From CAVQBP01 sp963740945 (lineage in GTDB: Bacteria; Bacteroidota; Ignavibacteria; Ignavibacteriales; Ignavibacteriaceae): a stretch of 64,000 bases of DNA. The DNA lies in NCBI GenBank assembly GCA_963740945.1, contig CAVUGE010000021.1, positions 1-64,000 of the forward strand, given 5' to 3'. Below are positions 26,696 to 35,473 of the stretch, in pieces. Both the position numbers and the translations under genes were made by a program. The notes under the pieces are model-generated. The model had not been told where the DNA came from. It searched no databases and was given only the letters and a program-made list of their open reading frames with translations. Position 1 is the first letter of the stretch; the number at the start of each line of letters is the position of its first letter.

Positions 26696-27007
26696 CTATG
26701 ATCTTCTTAAGGTGTCCTGACTAAATATAAAAATATTATATTTATTGTATTTCAATTTATGTATATCGGAATTATCTTCCTTTAATTGATGAATGCCGGA
26801 ATTATCTTCTTTTAACTTTCTAATATCCGAAATATCGGTATTATCTCTATGAATATTACTCTTATCCTCTTTCAAATCCTGAAGACTTGATTTATCAGAA
26901 ATTACTTTATGAATATCATTGCTATTGCTCTTATTAATAGAAATGTTATTTGTTATAAATAGCATTAATGTAATAATCAAAAACCTGATATATTTTTTAA
27001 TCTCCAT
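26696..27007 (-). CDS. Secreted decapeptide-repeat protein
   Basis: The preferred start is the ATG at 27005-27007, which has AAAGGA 11 bases upstream; an ATG 24 bases earlier has no such site. A hydrophobic signal (YIRFLIITLMLFI) is followed by about five tandem ten-residue units: LKEDKSNIHR, DNTDISDIRK, LKEDNSGIHQ, LKEDNSDIHK and LKYNKYNIFI. Ile recurs at position 8 and a charged LKED start is common. No family is recognised. The gene is isolated between a secreted protein and a transporter, in the opposite direction to both. It may be lineage-specific, or a chance frame kept open by a DNA repeat. Confidence 0.5.
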   Translation of the reverse strand: MEIKKYIRFLIITLMLFITNNISINKSNSNDIHKVISDKSSLQDLKEDKSNIHRDNTDISDIRKLKEDNSGIHQLKEDNSDIHKLKYNKYNIFIFSQDTLRRS

Positions 27008-27120
27008 GTTGTTTCTAATCCTTTTAAACATATTAAAAATAATTATATTATTTCATAATAAGAGTTCAAATAATTTTAGTCACAGATGATATTTTGATAT
27101 AGTGAGGAACAAGTGTATTG

Positions 27121-27240
27121 CACCGGACTGAAAAGTTCGGTGTTAACTTTTGGTTTAAAAAATCAATAAATTTATTCTCATACTCCAAACTATTATATTT
27201 TTTTTCTATTTTACGTAGACATATCCCGAAATCTTTCGGG
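27121..27240 (+). other. Hairpin-bearing leader upstream of the Na+-dependent transporter gene
   Basis: There are two inverted repeats in the 250 bases before the transporter. The first is CACCG-GACT-GAAA-AGTT-CGGTG at 27121-27142. The second is CCCGAAA-TC-TTTCGGG at 27225-27240, 41 bases before the ATG. The second lacks a T-run, so it is not an obvious terminator. They could be leader structures or REP-like units. I recognise no known riboswitch. Confidence 0.4.
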
Positions 27241-27280
27241 GCACTCCAAAGAATCAGAACATTAATCTACAGGAGAATTT

Positions 27281-28837
27281 ATGTCCCAGAATAATGAGAG
27301 AGAACAATGGGGAAGTAAAATCGGCCTTATATTAGCTGTTGCAGGTAATGCAGTAGGATTAGGAAATTTTTTAAGATTCCCGGTTCAGGCAGCTCAAAAT
27401 GGCGGCGGAGCATTTATGATACCTTATTTTATATTCTTTCTAATATTGGGTATTCCTTTGATGTGGATTGAATGGGGGATAGGGAGGTACGGCGGAAAGT
27501 TTAATCACGGCAGTGCGCCCGGAATGTTTGATGTCCTATGGAAAAATAACATGGCAAAATATTTTGGTGCATTAGGATTATTCATTTCCCTTACAATAAT
27601 GATCTATTATACCTACATCGAATCATGGACATTAGGTTTTAGTTTTTTTTCAATTACAAAGAAATATTTTGATATGGAAAGTTTCGAAGCAATGAAAACT
27701 TTCCTTTATAGTTTCCAGGGGAAAGAAACCAGTGTTCATTTTGATTCTATTCTACCATCCTATATTTTCATGTTAATAACATTTTCAATTAATTTCTGGA
27801 TATTATATAAAGGAATTTCCAAAGGTATTGAAAGACTGGCAAAGTTTGCAATGCCTCTCTTGTTTGTTTTTGGAATTATCCTTGCAGTTAGAGTATTAAC
27901 CCTTGGGACACCGAATCCTTCTAATCCAGAAAATTCTGTAATTAATGGGATAGCATTTATTTGGAATCCTAATTTCGGAAGTCTAGGTAACCCGAATGTC
28001 TGGTTAGCAGCAGCAGGCCAAATTTTCTTTACGCTATCAGTAGGAATGGGTACTATACAGGCATATGCCAGTTATTTAAAACCAAAAGATGATATAGTAT
28101 TGTCAGGTTTAAGTACTTCGGCAACAAATGAATTTGCAGAAGTAATACTAGGCGGATCTATTGCTATTCCAGCAGCTGTAGCTTTTTTCGGTTTGACCAT
28201 GACTACCCAAATTGCTAAGGGAGGCGCTTTCGATCTCGGTTTTGTATCCATGCCCCTGATTTTTGAACAAATCCCCTTTGGATCTTTATTCGGCTTCATC
28301 TGGTTTTTACTTCTATTCTTTGCAGGTATTACTTCTTCAGTTGCGATGGGTCAACCGGTAATTGCATTTATGGAAGATGAATTTAAAATAACACGAAAGA
28401 AGGCTACAGCTATTTTAGCAGTAGTAGTTTTAATTTCTGTTCAATTTGTGATATTTTTTATTAAGTATGGTTTTTTGGATGAAATGGATTATTGGGCAGG
28501 TACATTCGGATTAGTATTGTTTGCACTCATTGAAACTATAATTTTTATGTGGGTTTTTGGAGCAGATAAAGCATGGGACGAATTGAACGATGGAGGAGAT
28601 ATAAAAATCCCAAGATTCTTTTATTTCTTAATGAAGTTTATAACACCCGCAGTTCTTTTTGTAATCATGTTCTGGTGGCTTATTCAGGATGCAATTCCTT
28701 TGCTTATGCTTAAAAATGTAGAGGCAGTTAATTATCCTTATATATGGGGAGCAAGAATCCTTATGCTGGTTTTATTATTCTTGATATTTTTTATGATTAA
28801 AGTGGCATGGAATAAAAAGGACCGGCAAGAATTTTAA
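27281..28837 (+). CDS. Neurotransmitter:sodium symporter (NSS) family transporter
   Basis: This is a LeuT-fold Na+-dependent transporter (518 aa, about 12 helices). The first helix carries the family signature LAVAGNAVGLGNFLRFP (residues 18-34) with the unwound Na+/substrate site, followed by QNGGGAFMIPYF. Helix 6 is AAAGQIFFTLSVGMG near 244-258. Substrate is probably an amino acid, but it cannot be told from sequence. AGGAG lies before the ATG. It is preceded by two hairpins and followed by kup after 148 bases. Confidence 0.93.
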   Translation: MSQNNEREQWGSKIGLILAVAGNAVGLGNFLRFPVQAAQNGGGAFMIPYFIFFLILGIPLMWIEWGIGRYGGKFNHGSAPGMFDVLWKNNMAKYFGALGLFISLTIMIYYTYIESWTLGFSFFSITKKYFDMESFEAMKTFLYSFQGKETSVHFDSILPSYIFMLITFSINFWILYKGISKGIERLAKFAMPLLFVFGIILAVRVLTLGTPNPSNPENSVINGIAFIWNPNFGSLGNPNVWLAAAGQIFFTLSVGMGTIQAYASYLKPKDDIVLSGLSTSATNEFAEVILGGSIAIPAAVAFFGLTMTTQIAKGGAFDLGFVSMPLIFEQIPFGSLFGFIWFLLLFFAGITSSVAMGQPVIAFMEDEFKITRKKATAILAVVVLISVQFVIFFIKYGFLDEMDYWAGTFGLVLFALIETIIFMWVFGADKAWDELNDGGDIKIPRFFYFLMKFITPAVLFVIMFWWLIQDAIPLLMLKNVEAVNYPYIWGARILMLVLLFLIFFMIKVAWNKKDRQEF

Positions 28838-28985
28838 TTTTTTCTCAAATTGAATTAACTTTACACCGCTTAATTATAAAAATTTTAAAATATCAGAATT
28901 ACTACTTAAGGGCTGCTGCAAATTCTTTTTATTTTTCTGATAGTTTTATTTTATTATGAATTGTTGAAGCTTAATCAGGAAATGG

Positions 28986-30806
28986 ATGTCTACTAAAAAC
29001 CGCTCTTTTTCAATAAAAGAAAATATTAAGGCCATGGGCCTTGTATTTGGAGATATTGGTACAAGTCCAATCTATACGATTACCGTTATATTTACATTAA
29101 CAAAACCTACCCATAGCAATATAATGGGTGTTCTTTCCCTTATGTTCTGGTCATTAATAATCCTAGTGACTATTGAATATGCCTGGCTCGCAATGAGCCT
29201 GAGTATAAAAGGGGAAGGAGGGATAATAGTTATTAAAGAGATTCTTGCAAAAATAGTCAAAACAGGCAGGAGAGCAGCTTTTGCGACTTTCCTAGGATAT
29301 GTGGGTGTCTCTTTATTGATGGGAGATGGAGTAATAACTCCAGCAATAAGTATCCTTTCCGCAGTTGAAGGTCTGGAGTTAATACCTGGTTTAGGTCATA
29401 TAACAACAAGTACGGTAATATTAATTACAAGTATTATTACAGTTCTTCTATTTGCATTCCAATCAAAAGGAACAGATAAAGTATCAGCTTCTTTTGGACC
29501 AATTATGGTAATCTGGTTTGCTGCTCTTTTCATTTCAGGTTTATTGTCCTTAATCAAAACTCCGGAAGTTTTATTAGCTGTCAGTCCTCATTATGCGATT
29601 GAATTTCTAATCCATAACGGATTAGCCGGATTTTTTGTTCTAAGTGAAGTTATTTTATGTGCTACGGGGGGTGAAGCGCTTTATGCAGATATGGGACATT
29701 TGGGGAGCACTCCAATAAGGCAGGCCTGGTACTTTGTTTTTGTAGCACTTGTAATTAATTATTTTGGGCAGGGTGCATTCCTTATTTCACGGCATAACCC
29801 AAATTCCATACTTTTTGAAATGGTACACAGCCTTTCGAATATTGCCTATATCCCTTTTCTAATCTTAACCTTGTTTGCAACAATAATCGCATCCCAAGCA
29901 ATGATTAGTGCCGTTATGTCATTAATCTACCAGGGAATTACAACGCGTATTTTCCCGTTAATGAAAATCACATACACATCAACAGAATTAAAGTCCCAGA
30001 TTTATATTGGTGTTGTTAACTGGATTTTACTAGCTGCAGTCTTACTAATGATACTTTTGTTTAAGAAATCCGAAAATCTTGCTGCTGCATATGGTCTTGC
30101 TGTTACTGCAACAATGACTATTAGTTCAATTTTTATGATATGGATTTTCAAATTACAAAACAATTATTTAAAGATGAGCGCAGCTATTTTAGTCTTTATT
30201 GTCGATTTAATGTTTCTCTTTGCAGTATTTAATAAGATTCCTTACGGCGGTTATTGGTCAATTATTATTGCATTAATTCCATTTTTTACAATTCATTTAT
30301 GGAGAAAAGGAGGGAAAGCCATGTACAAGTCATTTCGTTCCCTTCCAATAGATGTATTTACCGAAAGTTTCAATCAAATTTATGAGCTTGATAATAATAT
30401 TAAAGGAAAGGCTATTTTCTTTACAAAGAGTTTGAAAGAAATTCCTCCTTATGTTGTTCATTGTATGATCAGGAGCAATATTATTTATGAAGAAAATATT
30501 CTTCTTTCTATCTGTATAAATGATATCCCCTATGGAGTCAAATTCCATGAAAAACAGGAAATTGAGAAAGGTTTATCGGGAATAATTATAGATGTAGGGT
30601 ATATGGAGTATCTTGATATTCCACAGCTTTTAAAAGAAAATGGGATAACCGAAAAAGTAATTTTCTATGGTGTTGAGGATATTATTACAAAAAATCCTTT
30701 CTTAAAAATTTATGCTTTTCTCAAAAAGATTTCACCCAGTTTTGTTACATTTTATAGACTGCCATATAATAAATTACATGGAGTTGCAACCCGATTGGAA
30801 TTATAA
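28986..30806 (+). CDS. kup: KUP-type potassium uptake protein
   Basis: Kup is a low-affinity K+/H+ symporter of the inner membrane. The protein has 606 residues, with about 12 helices to residue 440 and then a soluble C-terminal domain. Signatures are MGLVFGDIGTSPIYTI (about 17-32), SIKGEGGIIVIKEILAK near 73-89, MGDGVITPAISILSAVEGLE near 112-131 and CATGGEALYADMGHLG near 226-241. The cytoplasmic tail (GKAIFFTKSLKEIPPYVVH) is normal. It is followed after three bases by a secreted nuclease-fold protein. Confidence 0.95.
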   Translation: MSTKNRSFSIKENIKAMGLVFGDIGTSPIYTITVIFTLTKPTHSNIMGVLSLMFWSLIILVTIEYAWLAMSLSIKGEGGIIVIKEILAKIVKTGRRAAFATFLGYVGVSLLMGDGVITPAISILSAVEGLELIPGLGHITTSTVILITSIITVLLFAFQSKGTDKVSASFGPIMVIWFAALFISGLLSLIKTPEVLLAVSPHYAIEFLIHNGLAGFFVLSEVILCATGGEALYADMGHLGSTPIRQAWYFVFVALVINYFGQGAFLISRHNPNSILFEMVHSLSNIAYIPFLILTLFATIIASQAMISAVMSLIYQGITTRIFPLMKITYTSTELKSQIYIGVVNWILLAAVLLMILLFKKSENLAAAYGLAVTATMTISSIFMIWIFKLQNNYLKMSAAILVFIVDLMFLFAVFNKIPYGGYWSIIIALIPFFTIHLWRKGGKAMYKSFRSLPIDVFTESFNQIYELDNNIKGKAIFFTKSLKEIPPYVVHCMIRSNIIYEENILLSICINDIPYGVKFHEKQEIEKGLSGIIIDVGYMEYLDIPQLLKENGITEKVIFYGVEDIITKNPFLKIYAFLKKISPSFVTFYRLPYNKLHGVATRLEL

Positions 30807-30809
30807 TTT

Positions 30810-31856
30810 ATGAAAAATTTATTTTTACCTCTTTTATTTCTTTTAATTAGTAATTCCATCTGTTCAGCTCAAAACAGTACAGTTGATACTTTATTTGTAG
30901 CTTCATGGAATCTTGAAAATTTATTTGATACCATTGATGATCCAGGTAAAAACGATGAAGAATTCTTACCAGGAAGCAAAAAAAACTGGACTGACGATAG
31001 ACTCGATAAGAAATTATCTAATTTAGCGAAGGTAATTCATTCAATGAATAATAATAAAGGACCTGATATTTTGGGTGTTTGTGAAGTTGAACATGAATCA
31101 TTATTAAAGAAAATGATCTCAAAATATATGGCGGGAATTAATTATCAAACAGCTTATAGAGAATCGCCCGATGAGAGGGGAATTGATAATGGTTTAGTTT
31201 TTAATGCGGACAAATTTAAATTAATTTCAATTTCGGCTGATACTGTTCACCTAAATAATAATGATCAAACACGATTTATCTTAAATGTGAACCTATTATT
31301 AAAAACATCAAAAGATACTATCAAGTTATTTATAAATCACTGGCCTTCAAGGTATGGAGGAGCGGAAGAAACAGAAATAAAGAGGATAAAAGCAGCTTCC
31401 ACTTTAAAGAAAACTATTGACAATTATTTAAATCAAAATAGAAATTCAAAAATTCTTATCATGGGGGATTTTAATGATGAGCCTGCGAATGAATCTATTT
31501 TAAAAACACTTAATGCTCAACCTTTTAAATGTGATAATCCTACGTCACCACAAAACAAAACGAATTATGATATATTATTAAACCTCGCTTATGAAGCATT
31601 TAAAAAAGGCGAGGGGACATACAAATACAGAGATGATTGGAATATGCTTGACCAAATGATTATCTCGGAGGATTTAATTAACGGACGCATAAAATATATA
31701 TGTGATTCTTTTAATATCTATGAACCGTATTTTATAGTTACTCAATCCGGTAAATATAAAGGTACAGCATATCCAACTTACGGCGGCAACAATTATCTTG
31801 GCGGCTTTAGTGATCATTTCCCGATAACAGCAAAATTTTTGATTTCCGGTAATTAA
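30810..31856 (+). CDS. Secreted endonuclease/exonuclease/phosphatase-fold protein
   Basis: This is an EEP-superfamily (DNase I-like) protein (348 aa) with a signal peptide (LPLLFLLISNSICSAQ). Active-site landmarks are ASWNLENLFDT (about 29-39), GVCEVEHESLL with the metal-binding Glu near 91, INHWPSRYGG near 173, ILIMGDFNDEP near 218-228, and the final FSDHFPITAKF with the catalytic His. Substrate could be nucleic acid, a phospholipid or an inositol phosphate. It shares a transcript with kup and an SDR. Confidence 0.87.
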   Translation: MKNLFLPLLFLLISNSICSAQNSTVDTLFVASWNLENLFDTIDDPGKNDEEFLPGSKKNWTDDRLDKKLSNLAKVIHSMNNNKGPDILGVCEVEHESLLKKMISKYMAGINYQTAYRESPDERGIDNGLVFNADKFKLISISADTVHLNNNDQTRFILNVNLLLKTSKDTIKLFINHWPSRYGGAEETEIKRIKAASTLKKTIDNYLNQNRNSKILIMGDFNDEPANESILKTLNAQPFKCDNPTSPQNKTNYDILLNLAYEAFKKGEGTYKYRDDWNMLDQMIISEDLINGRIKYICDSFNIYEPYFIVTQSGKYKGTAYPTYGGNNYLGGFSDHFPITAKFLISGN

Positions 31857-31859
31857 AGT

Positions 31860-32567
31860 ATGAAAAAGAATCTGTTAATCTTTGGAGCTAACGGGGCATT
31901 AGGTAAAGGTATTACCGAATCACTTGCAAAAAAAAATTACAGTAAAATATTTCTTTTCGATTTTAATTTTAAAAATAAAAATTTAAAAGAAAAGAACATC
32001 GAAGAAATTCTTATTAAAGACTTATCCGAAGAAGATAATGTAACCGAGGCTTTTAAATCGATTTTACCCGCAAAAGATGAATTATTTTTCCTATATTCAA
32101 CAATAGGCGGATATTTCGGTGGAAAGAGTCTTTGGGATTTAGAATCCGGTGAATGGGATAAAATGATAAATATGAACTTAAAAACGGGGTTTTTAATAGC
32201 AAAACACTTTTCCAGGATTATAAAGGAATCGATGGGTGGATCTATTTGTTTTACAGCAGCATTTACCGGAGTGAATCCTGAAGTTAATAAATCTGCATAC
32301 GGGGTTTCAAAAAGCGGACTAATTCACCTGACTAAATCTCTAGCTCTTGAAGGTGAAAAGATTAAATTATCAGTTAATGCAATTGCTCCTTATATCATTG
32401 ATACCCCGGCAAATAGAGGATGGATGAAAGATTCCGATTATTCAAAATGGGTTAAACCGTATGAAATCGGTGAGCTTGCACATAACCTCTTCAGCCATTT
32501 TCATTTTATCACAGGAAATATAATATTATTAACCAAAAGATTTAGTTTTGATATTGAACAATTTTAA
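31860..32567 (+). CDS. Short-chain dehydrogenase/reductase
   Basis: This is a Rossmann-fold SDR (235 aa). The cofactor loop is LIFGANGALGKGITESL (about 5-21), and the active site holds Ser in the CFTAAFTGV strand and YGVSK (S-A-Y-G-V-S-K near 145-151). After the catalytic helix it reads LSVNAIAPYIIDTPANRG, the classical NAIAP loop. Substrate unknown. It begins three bases after the EEP protein gene, so they are likely co-translated. A 165-base gap with a strong AGGAGG separates it from exbB. Confidence 0.88.
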   Translation: MKKNLLIFGANGALGKGITESLAKKNYSKIFLFDFNFKNKNLKEKNIEEILIKDLSEEDNVTEAFKSILPAKDELFFLYSTIGGYFGGKSLWDLESGEWDKMINMNLKTGFLIAKHFSRIIKESMGGSICFTAAFTGVNPEVNKSAYGVSKSGLIHLTKSLALEGEKIKLSVNAIAPYIIDTPANRGWMKDSDYSKWVKPYEIGELAHNLFSHFHFITGNIILLTKRFSFDIEQF

Positions 32568-32732
32568 GTAATTTTACATGAGTATTTTTGAATTAGTATG
32601 TTAAATATTTTATTGACTTTGTTTTTTGAAATCATTATTGTAGCATAATATATTTATTGATATTTATTTGGAAGTACTCTCTCCAACACAGATTTAATTT
32701 TTTATTATTTATTATTTAGGAGGATCTATTTT

Positions 32733-33431
32733 ATGTATTTTCTAGCAGCTATATTGTCAGTCATAAACATAATAGCACAACAAACAACTCAAGAAAGCTC
32801 GGGTGCTTTAAATTGGTTAACAGAAAAGTACATCGAAGGCGGCTTTTTTATGCATTTTATTTTAGCTTGCTTGGTTATTGGTCTTGCATTATGTATTGAA
32901 AGATTGTGGACCTTGAGCAGGGCAAGTATAAATTCAAAAGAATTTGCAAAAAAAGTTAAAACTGCTTTACATGACGGCGGCATTGAAGCGGCAAAAGAAG
33001 TTTGTATTAACACACGAGGACCTGTAGCATCAATCTTTTATGCCGGTTTGTTACGAGCTGATGAAGGTGTGGATTCAGCTGAAAAAGCAATTGTAACTTA
33101 TGGTGGAATTGAAATGGGGTTTCTTGAAAAAGGTTTAATATGGATTTCACTCTTTATTACGCTTGCGCCTATGTTAGGATTTACCGGTACAGTTCAAGGG
33201 ATGATCCAGGCATTTGATGCTATTAAAGAAGCTGCACAAATTTCACCATCCGTTGTTGCCGGCGGTATTTCTGTTGCATTGTTAACTACTCTTTTTGGGT
33301 TAGTTGTTGCAATGATTCTTCAAGTTTTCTACAATTATTTTGTTTCAAAGATTGACAGGCTTGTTTCTGAAATGGAAGAAAGTTCTGTTGAACTTATTGA
33401 TGCATTATATGAATTGCAGGTAAAGAAGTAA
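32733..33431 (+). CDS. exbB: ExbB/TolQ/MotA-type proton channel protein
   Basis: This is a three-helix inner-membrane protein (232 aa) that couples proton flow to TonB- or Tol-type envelope work. Features are an N-terminal helix, HFILACLVIGLALCIERLWT near 42-61, and the late pair of helices with TLAPMLGFTGTVQGMIQAFD near 141-160 and ISVALLTTLFGLVVAMI near 180-196. The conserved Thr/Gly-rich pore face is present. It is followed by two exbD genes and preceded by AGGAGG. No tonB is in the window, so its partner is encoded elsewhere or is of another kind. Confidence 0.93.
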   Translation: MYFLAAILSVINIIAQQTTQESSGALNWLTEKYIEGGFFMHFILACLVIGLALCIERLWTLSRASINSKEFAKKVKTALHDGGIEAAKEVCINTRGPVASIFYAGLLRADEGVDSAEKAIVTYGGIEMGFLEKGLIWISLFITLAPMLGFTGTVQGMIQAFDAIKEAAQISPSVVAGGISVALLTTLFGLVVAMILQVFYNYFVSKIDRLVSEMEESSVELIDALYELQVKK

Positions 33432-33453
33432 ATATTTTAATTGAGGGAAAAAA

Positions 33454-33996
33454 ATGGCTTTAATAAAAAAAAGAAGTTTGAGAACGGCAGATATTCCGAC
33501 TGCTTCTCAGGCTGACTTAGCATTTTTATTATTATTATTCTTCCTGGTTTCAACTGTTATTGATGTTGATACCGGTATAGGTCTGACATTACCGGAATAT
33601 ATACCTCAGGATCAAATAAAGAATGTAAAAGTAGATAAGGATAGAATGGCTGCTATACTTATTAATGAAAACGGGGATGTTTTACTTGACGGAAAGCCTA
33701 TCCCTGTATTTCAAATTAAAAGTACTCTTGAACCGAGAATTGAATCCAAAATTGATCTTCCTAAAAATAAAAAATTAATTGTTTCAGTTAAAACAGATAG
33801 AAAAACCAATTATAACATTTATATTCAGGCGCTTGATCAAATTAAGCAAGCTTATTTTGAAGTTAGAGATACATATTCTGAAAAAACTTATGGTAAGAAA
33901 TTTGATAATTTAAGTGGTGACGATCAAGATATTGTTAAAGAAGATAAAGTTCCGATAATAATTTCTCTGGCTGAACCTGAAGCAGTCAAAAAATAA
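33454..33996 (+). CDS. exbD: ExbD/TolR-type biopolymer transport protein (first copy)
   Basis: This protein (180 aa) has one N-terminal helix (ADLAFLLLLFFLVSTVID, about 20-37) containing the proton-relaying Asp, a Lys/Arg N-tail and a periplasmic domain with LLDGKPIPVFQIKSTLEP. Its periplasmic tail is longer than that of the second copy. It forms the energising complex with ExbB. It lies 22 bases after exbB and 14 bases before the second exbD. Confidence 0.92.
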   Translation: MALIKKRSLRTADIPTASQADLAFLLLLFFLVSTVIDVDTGIGLTLPEYIPQDQIKNVKVDKDRMAAILINENGDVLLDGKPIPVFQIKSTLEPRIESKIDLPKNKKLIVSVKTDRKTNYNIYIQALDQIKQAYFEVRDTYSEKTYGKKFDNLSGDDQDIVKEDKVPIIISLAEPEAVKK

Positions 33997-34010
33997 TTTA
34001 GGGTTAATAT

Positions 34011-34427
34011 ATGACATTCGAGAAAAAAAGAGCTAGTGTAAAACAAGAAATACCTACTACATCAATGCCCGATATCGTTTTTATGCTGTTGATGTTTTTT
34101 ATGGTAATTACTACTTTAAGGGAATATACTCTACTTGTAGAATTTAAACTTCCAGAAGCTAAAGCACTTGAAAAAATTGAAAATAAGAGGTTGATTCAAT
34201 ATATATGGGTTGGCAAGGATGGGAGAATTCAAATTAATGATAGTCTAGTTAAGTTGAATGAAATTGAACCTATGATGTATACTAAGAGACAGGCGATGCC
34301 TAATGTTATAGTTTCTTTAAGGATTGATAAGGGAGCTGATATGGGGGAAGTAACCGACATTCAACAGGAACTTCGGAAAGCCTCGGCTTTACGTATAAAT
34401 TATTCTGCTAATTTAAAAGGTCTTTAG
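34011..34427 (+). CDS. exbD: ExbD/TolR-type biopolymer transport protein (second copy)
   Basis: This second ExbD-like protein (138 aa) begins EKKRASVKQEIPTTSMPDIVFMLLMFFMV, with the key Asp at the start of the helix and a shorter periplasmic domain (YIWVGKDGRIQINDSLV). The two ExbD paralogues differ clearly, so a mixed complex with ExbB is likely. Paired ExbDs are usual in Bacteroidota and relatives. The operon is closed by the terminator at 34453. Confidence 0.92.
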   Translation: MTFEKKRASVKQEIPTTSMPDIVFMLLMFFMVITTLREYTLLVEFKLPEAKALEKIENKRLIQYIWVGKDGRIQINDSLVKLNEIEPMMYTKRQAMPNVIVSLRIDKGADMGEVTDIQQELRKASALRINYSANLKGL

Positions 34428-34452
34428 CAGTTTTTAATTCTAATTTTAGTTT

Positions 34453-34488
34453 AAAAGGCAGGTTTGTATTCTACTTTCCTGCCTTTTT
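34453..34488 (+). terminator. Rho-independent terminator after the exbBD operon
   Basis: Stem AAAGGCAGG / CCTGCCTTT with a loop of about 16 bases, followed by TTTTT. It lies between the second exbD stop and the yqeY start, which also shows that an upstream ATG at 34464 (inside the loop) is not the true start of yqeY. Confidence 0.85.
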
Positions 34489-34505
34489 CAATTTATGAGG
34501 AAACA

Positions 34506-34958
34506 ATGAATTTAAAAGATAAAATAAATGAAGATCTGAAATCTGCTATGAAATCAGGTGATAAAACAAAATTGACCACAGTACGATCTATAAGAGCATT
34601 AATATTGGAATTTGAAAAAAGCGGTTCAGGAAAAGAACTAACACCCGAAGAAGAAGTTAAAATGTTAAGCAGTGCAGTTAAAAAAAGAAAAGACTCAATC
34701 GAGCAGTTCAGAAACGCTGGCAGGAACGATCTAGCGGATAAAGAAGAGGCTGAACTAAATATTTTAATGGATTATTTGCCGAAACAGCTGAATAGGGAAG
34801 AGATTGATGCTGAAGTTAAAAGGATAGCAGAAGGTATAAACGCTAAGACAAAAGAAGATTTTCCCAGACTAATGCCGGAGACCATGAAGCAATTAAAAGG
34901 AAAGGCTGACGGTAAATTGGTTAAATTAAGTGTGGAAAGTTATTTGAGCAATAATTGA
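34506..34958 (+). CDS. GatB/YqeY domain protein
   Basis: This is a stand-alone YqeY-like protein (150 aa), similar to the C-terminal tRNA-binding domain of GatB: MNLKDKINEDLKSAMKSGDK, LTTVRSIRALILEFEKSG, EQFRNAGRNDLADKEEAEL, and ILMDYLPKQLNREEID. The start is taken at 34506 because GAGG lies eight bases upstream and a longer frame would start in the terminator loop. The function of free YqeY proteins is not settled. Its stop overlaps the TTG start of cvpA. Confidence 0.92.
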   Translation: MNLKDKINEDLKSAMKSGDKTKLTTVRSIRALILEFEKSGSGKELTPEEEVKMLSSAVKKRKDSIEQFRNAGRNDLADKEEAELNILMDYLPKQLNREEIDAEVKRIAEGINAKTKEDFPRLMPETMKQLKGKADGKLVKLSVESYLSNN

Positions 34959-35473
34959 ACCTTATTGATATAATATTAATTATTTTTCTTTTGGTTGGTT
35001 TTATCCTCGGCTTTAAAGATGGATTTGTTAGAAAACTAATCGGGTTACTTGGTTTTTTCCTTGCTATCTTTCTGGCTATTATTTATTCTTCAAATTTGGG
35101 GAGAATAATTGAATCAACTTTTGGTATAGAATATTACCTTTCCGAAATAATCGGCGGGTTAGTCATTTTTCTCTGTACAGTTTTAATTTTTTCGGTTATT
35201 AAAAGATTGGTCCATCCATTTGATAAAGTAAATAATCTCATAAATCAACTTTTGGGTGGAGTGGTAGGATTTGTTCAAATTCTATTTTTTTTAAGTGCGG
35301 CTTTATATATATTAAATATTTTTAATGTACCGGATAAAGCAAATAAAAAAAGTTCAATGCTTTATTATGGTGTATTTGGAGTATTACCAAAGACAATAGA
35401 CTATATAAAAAATTATGCTCCCGATTCAAAACAACTTATAAAAAAATATATAAATGGAAAAGACTCGGTTTGA
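34955..35473 (+). CDS. CvpA family membrane protein
   Basis: This integral membrane protein (172 aa) starts NLIDIILIIFLLVGFILGFK with the CvpA-type DGFVRKLIGLLGF segment and has four hydrophobic helices. E. coli CvpA is linked to colicin V production and envelope stress, but the general role is unclear. The start is TTG and overlaps the yqeY stop (TTGA). The stop overlaps the mutS2 ATG (TGATG). CvpA next to mutS2 is a common arrangement. Confidence 0.88.
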   Translation: MNLIDIILIIFLLVGFILGFKDGFVRKLIGLLGFFLAIFLAIIYSSNLGRIIESTFGIEYYLSEIIGGLVIFLCTVLIFSVIKRLVHPFDKVNNLINQLLGGVVGFVQILFFLSAALYILNIFNVPDKANKKSSMLYYGVFGVLPKTIDYIKNYAPDSKQLIKKYINGKDSV

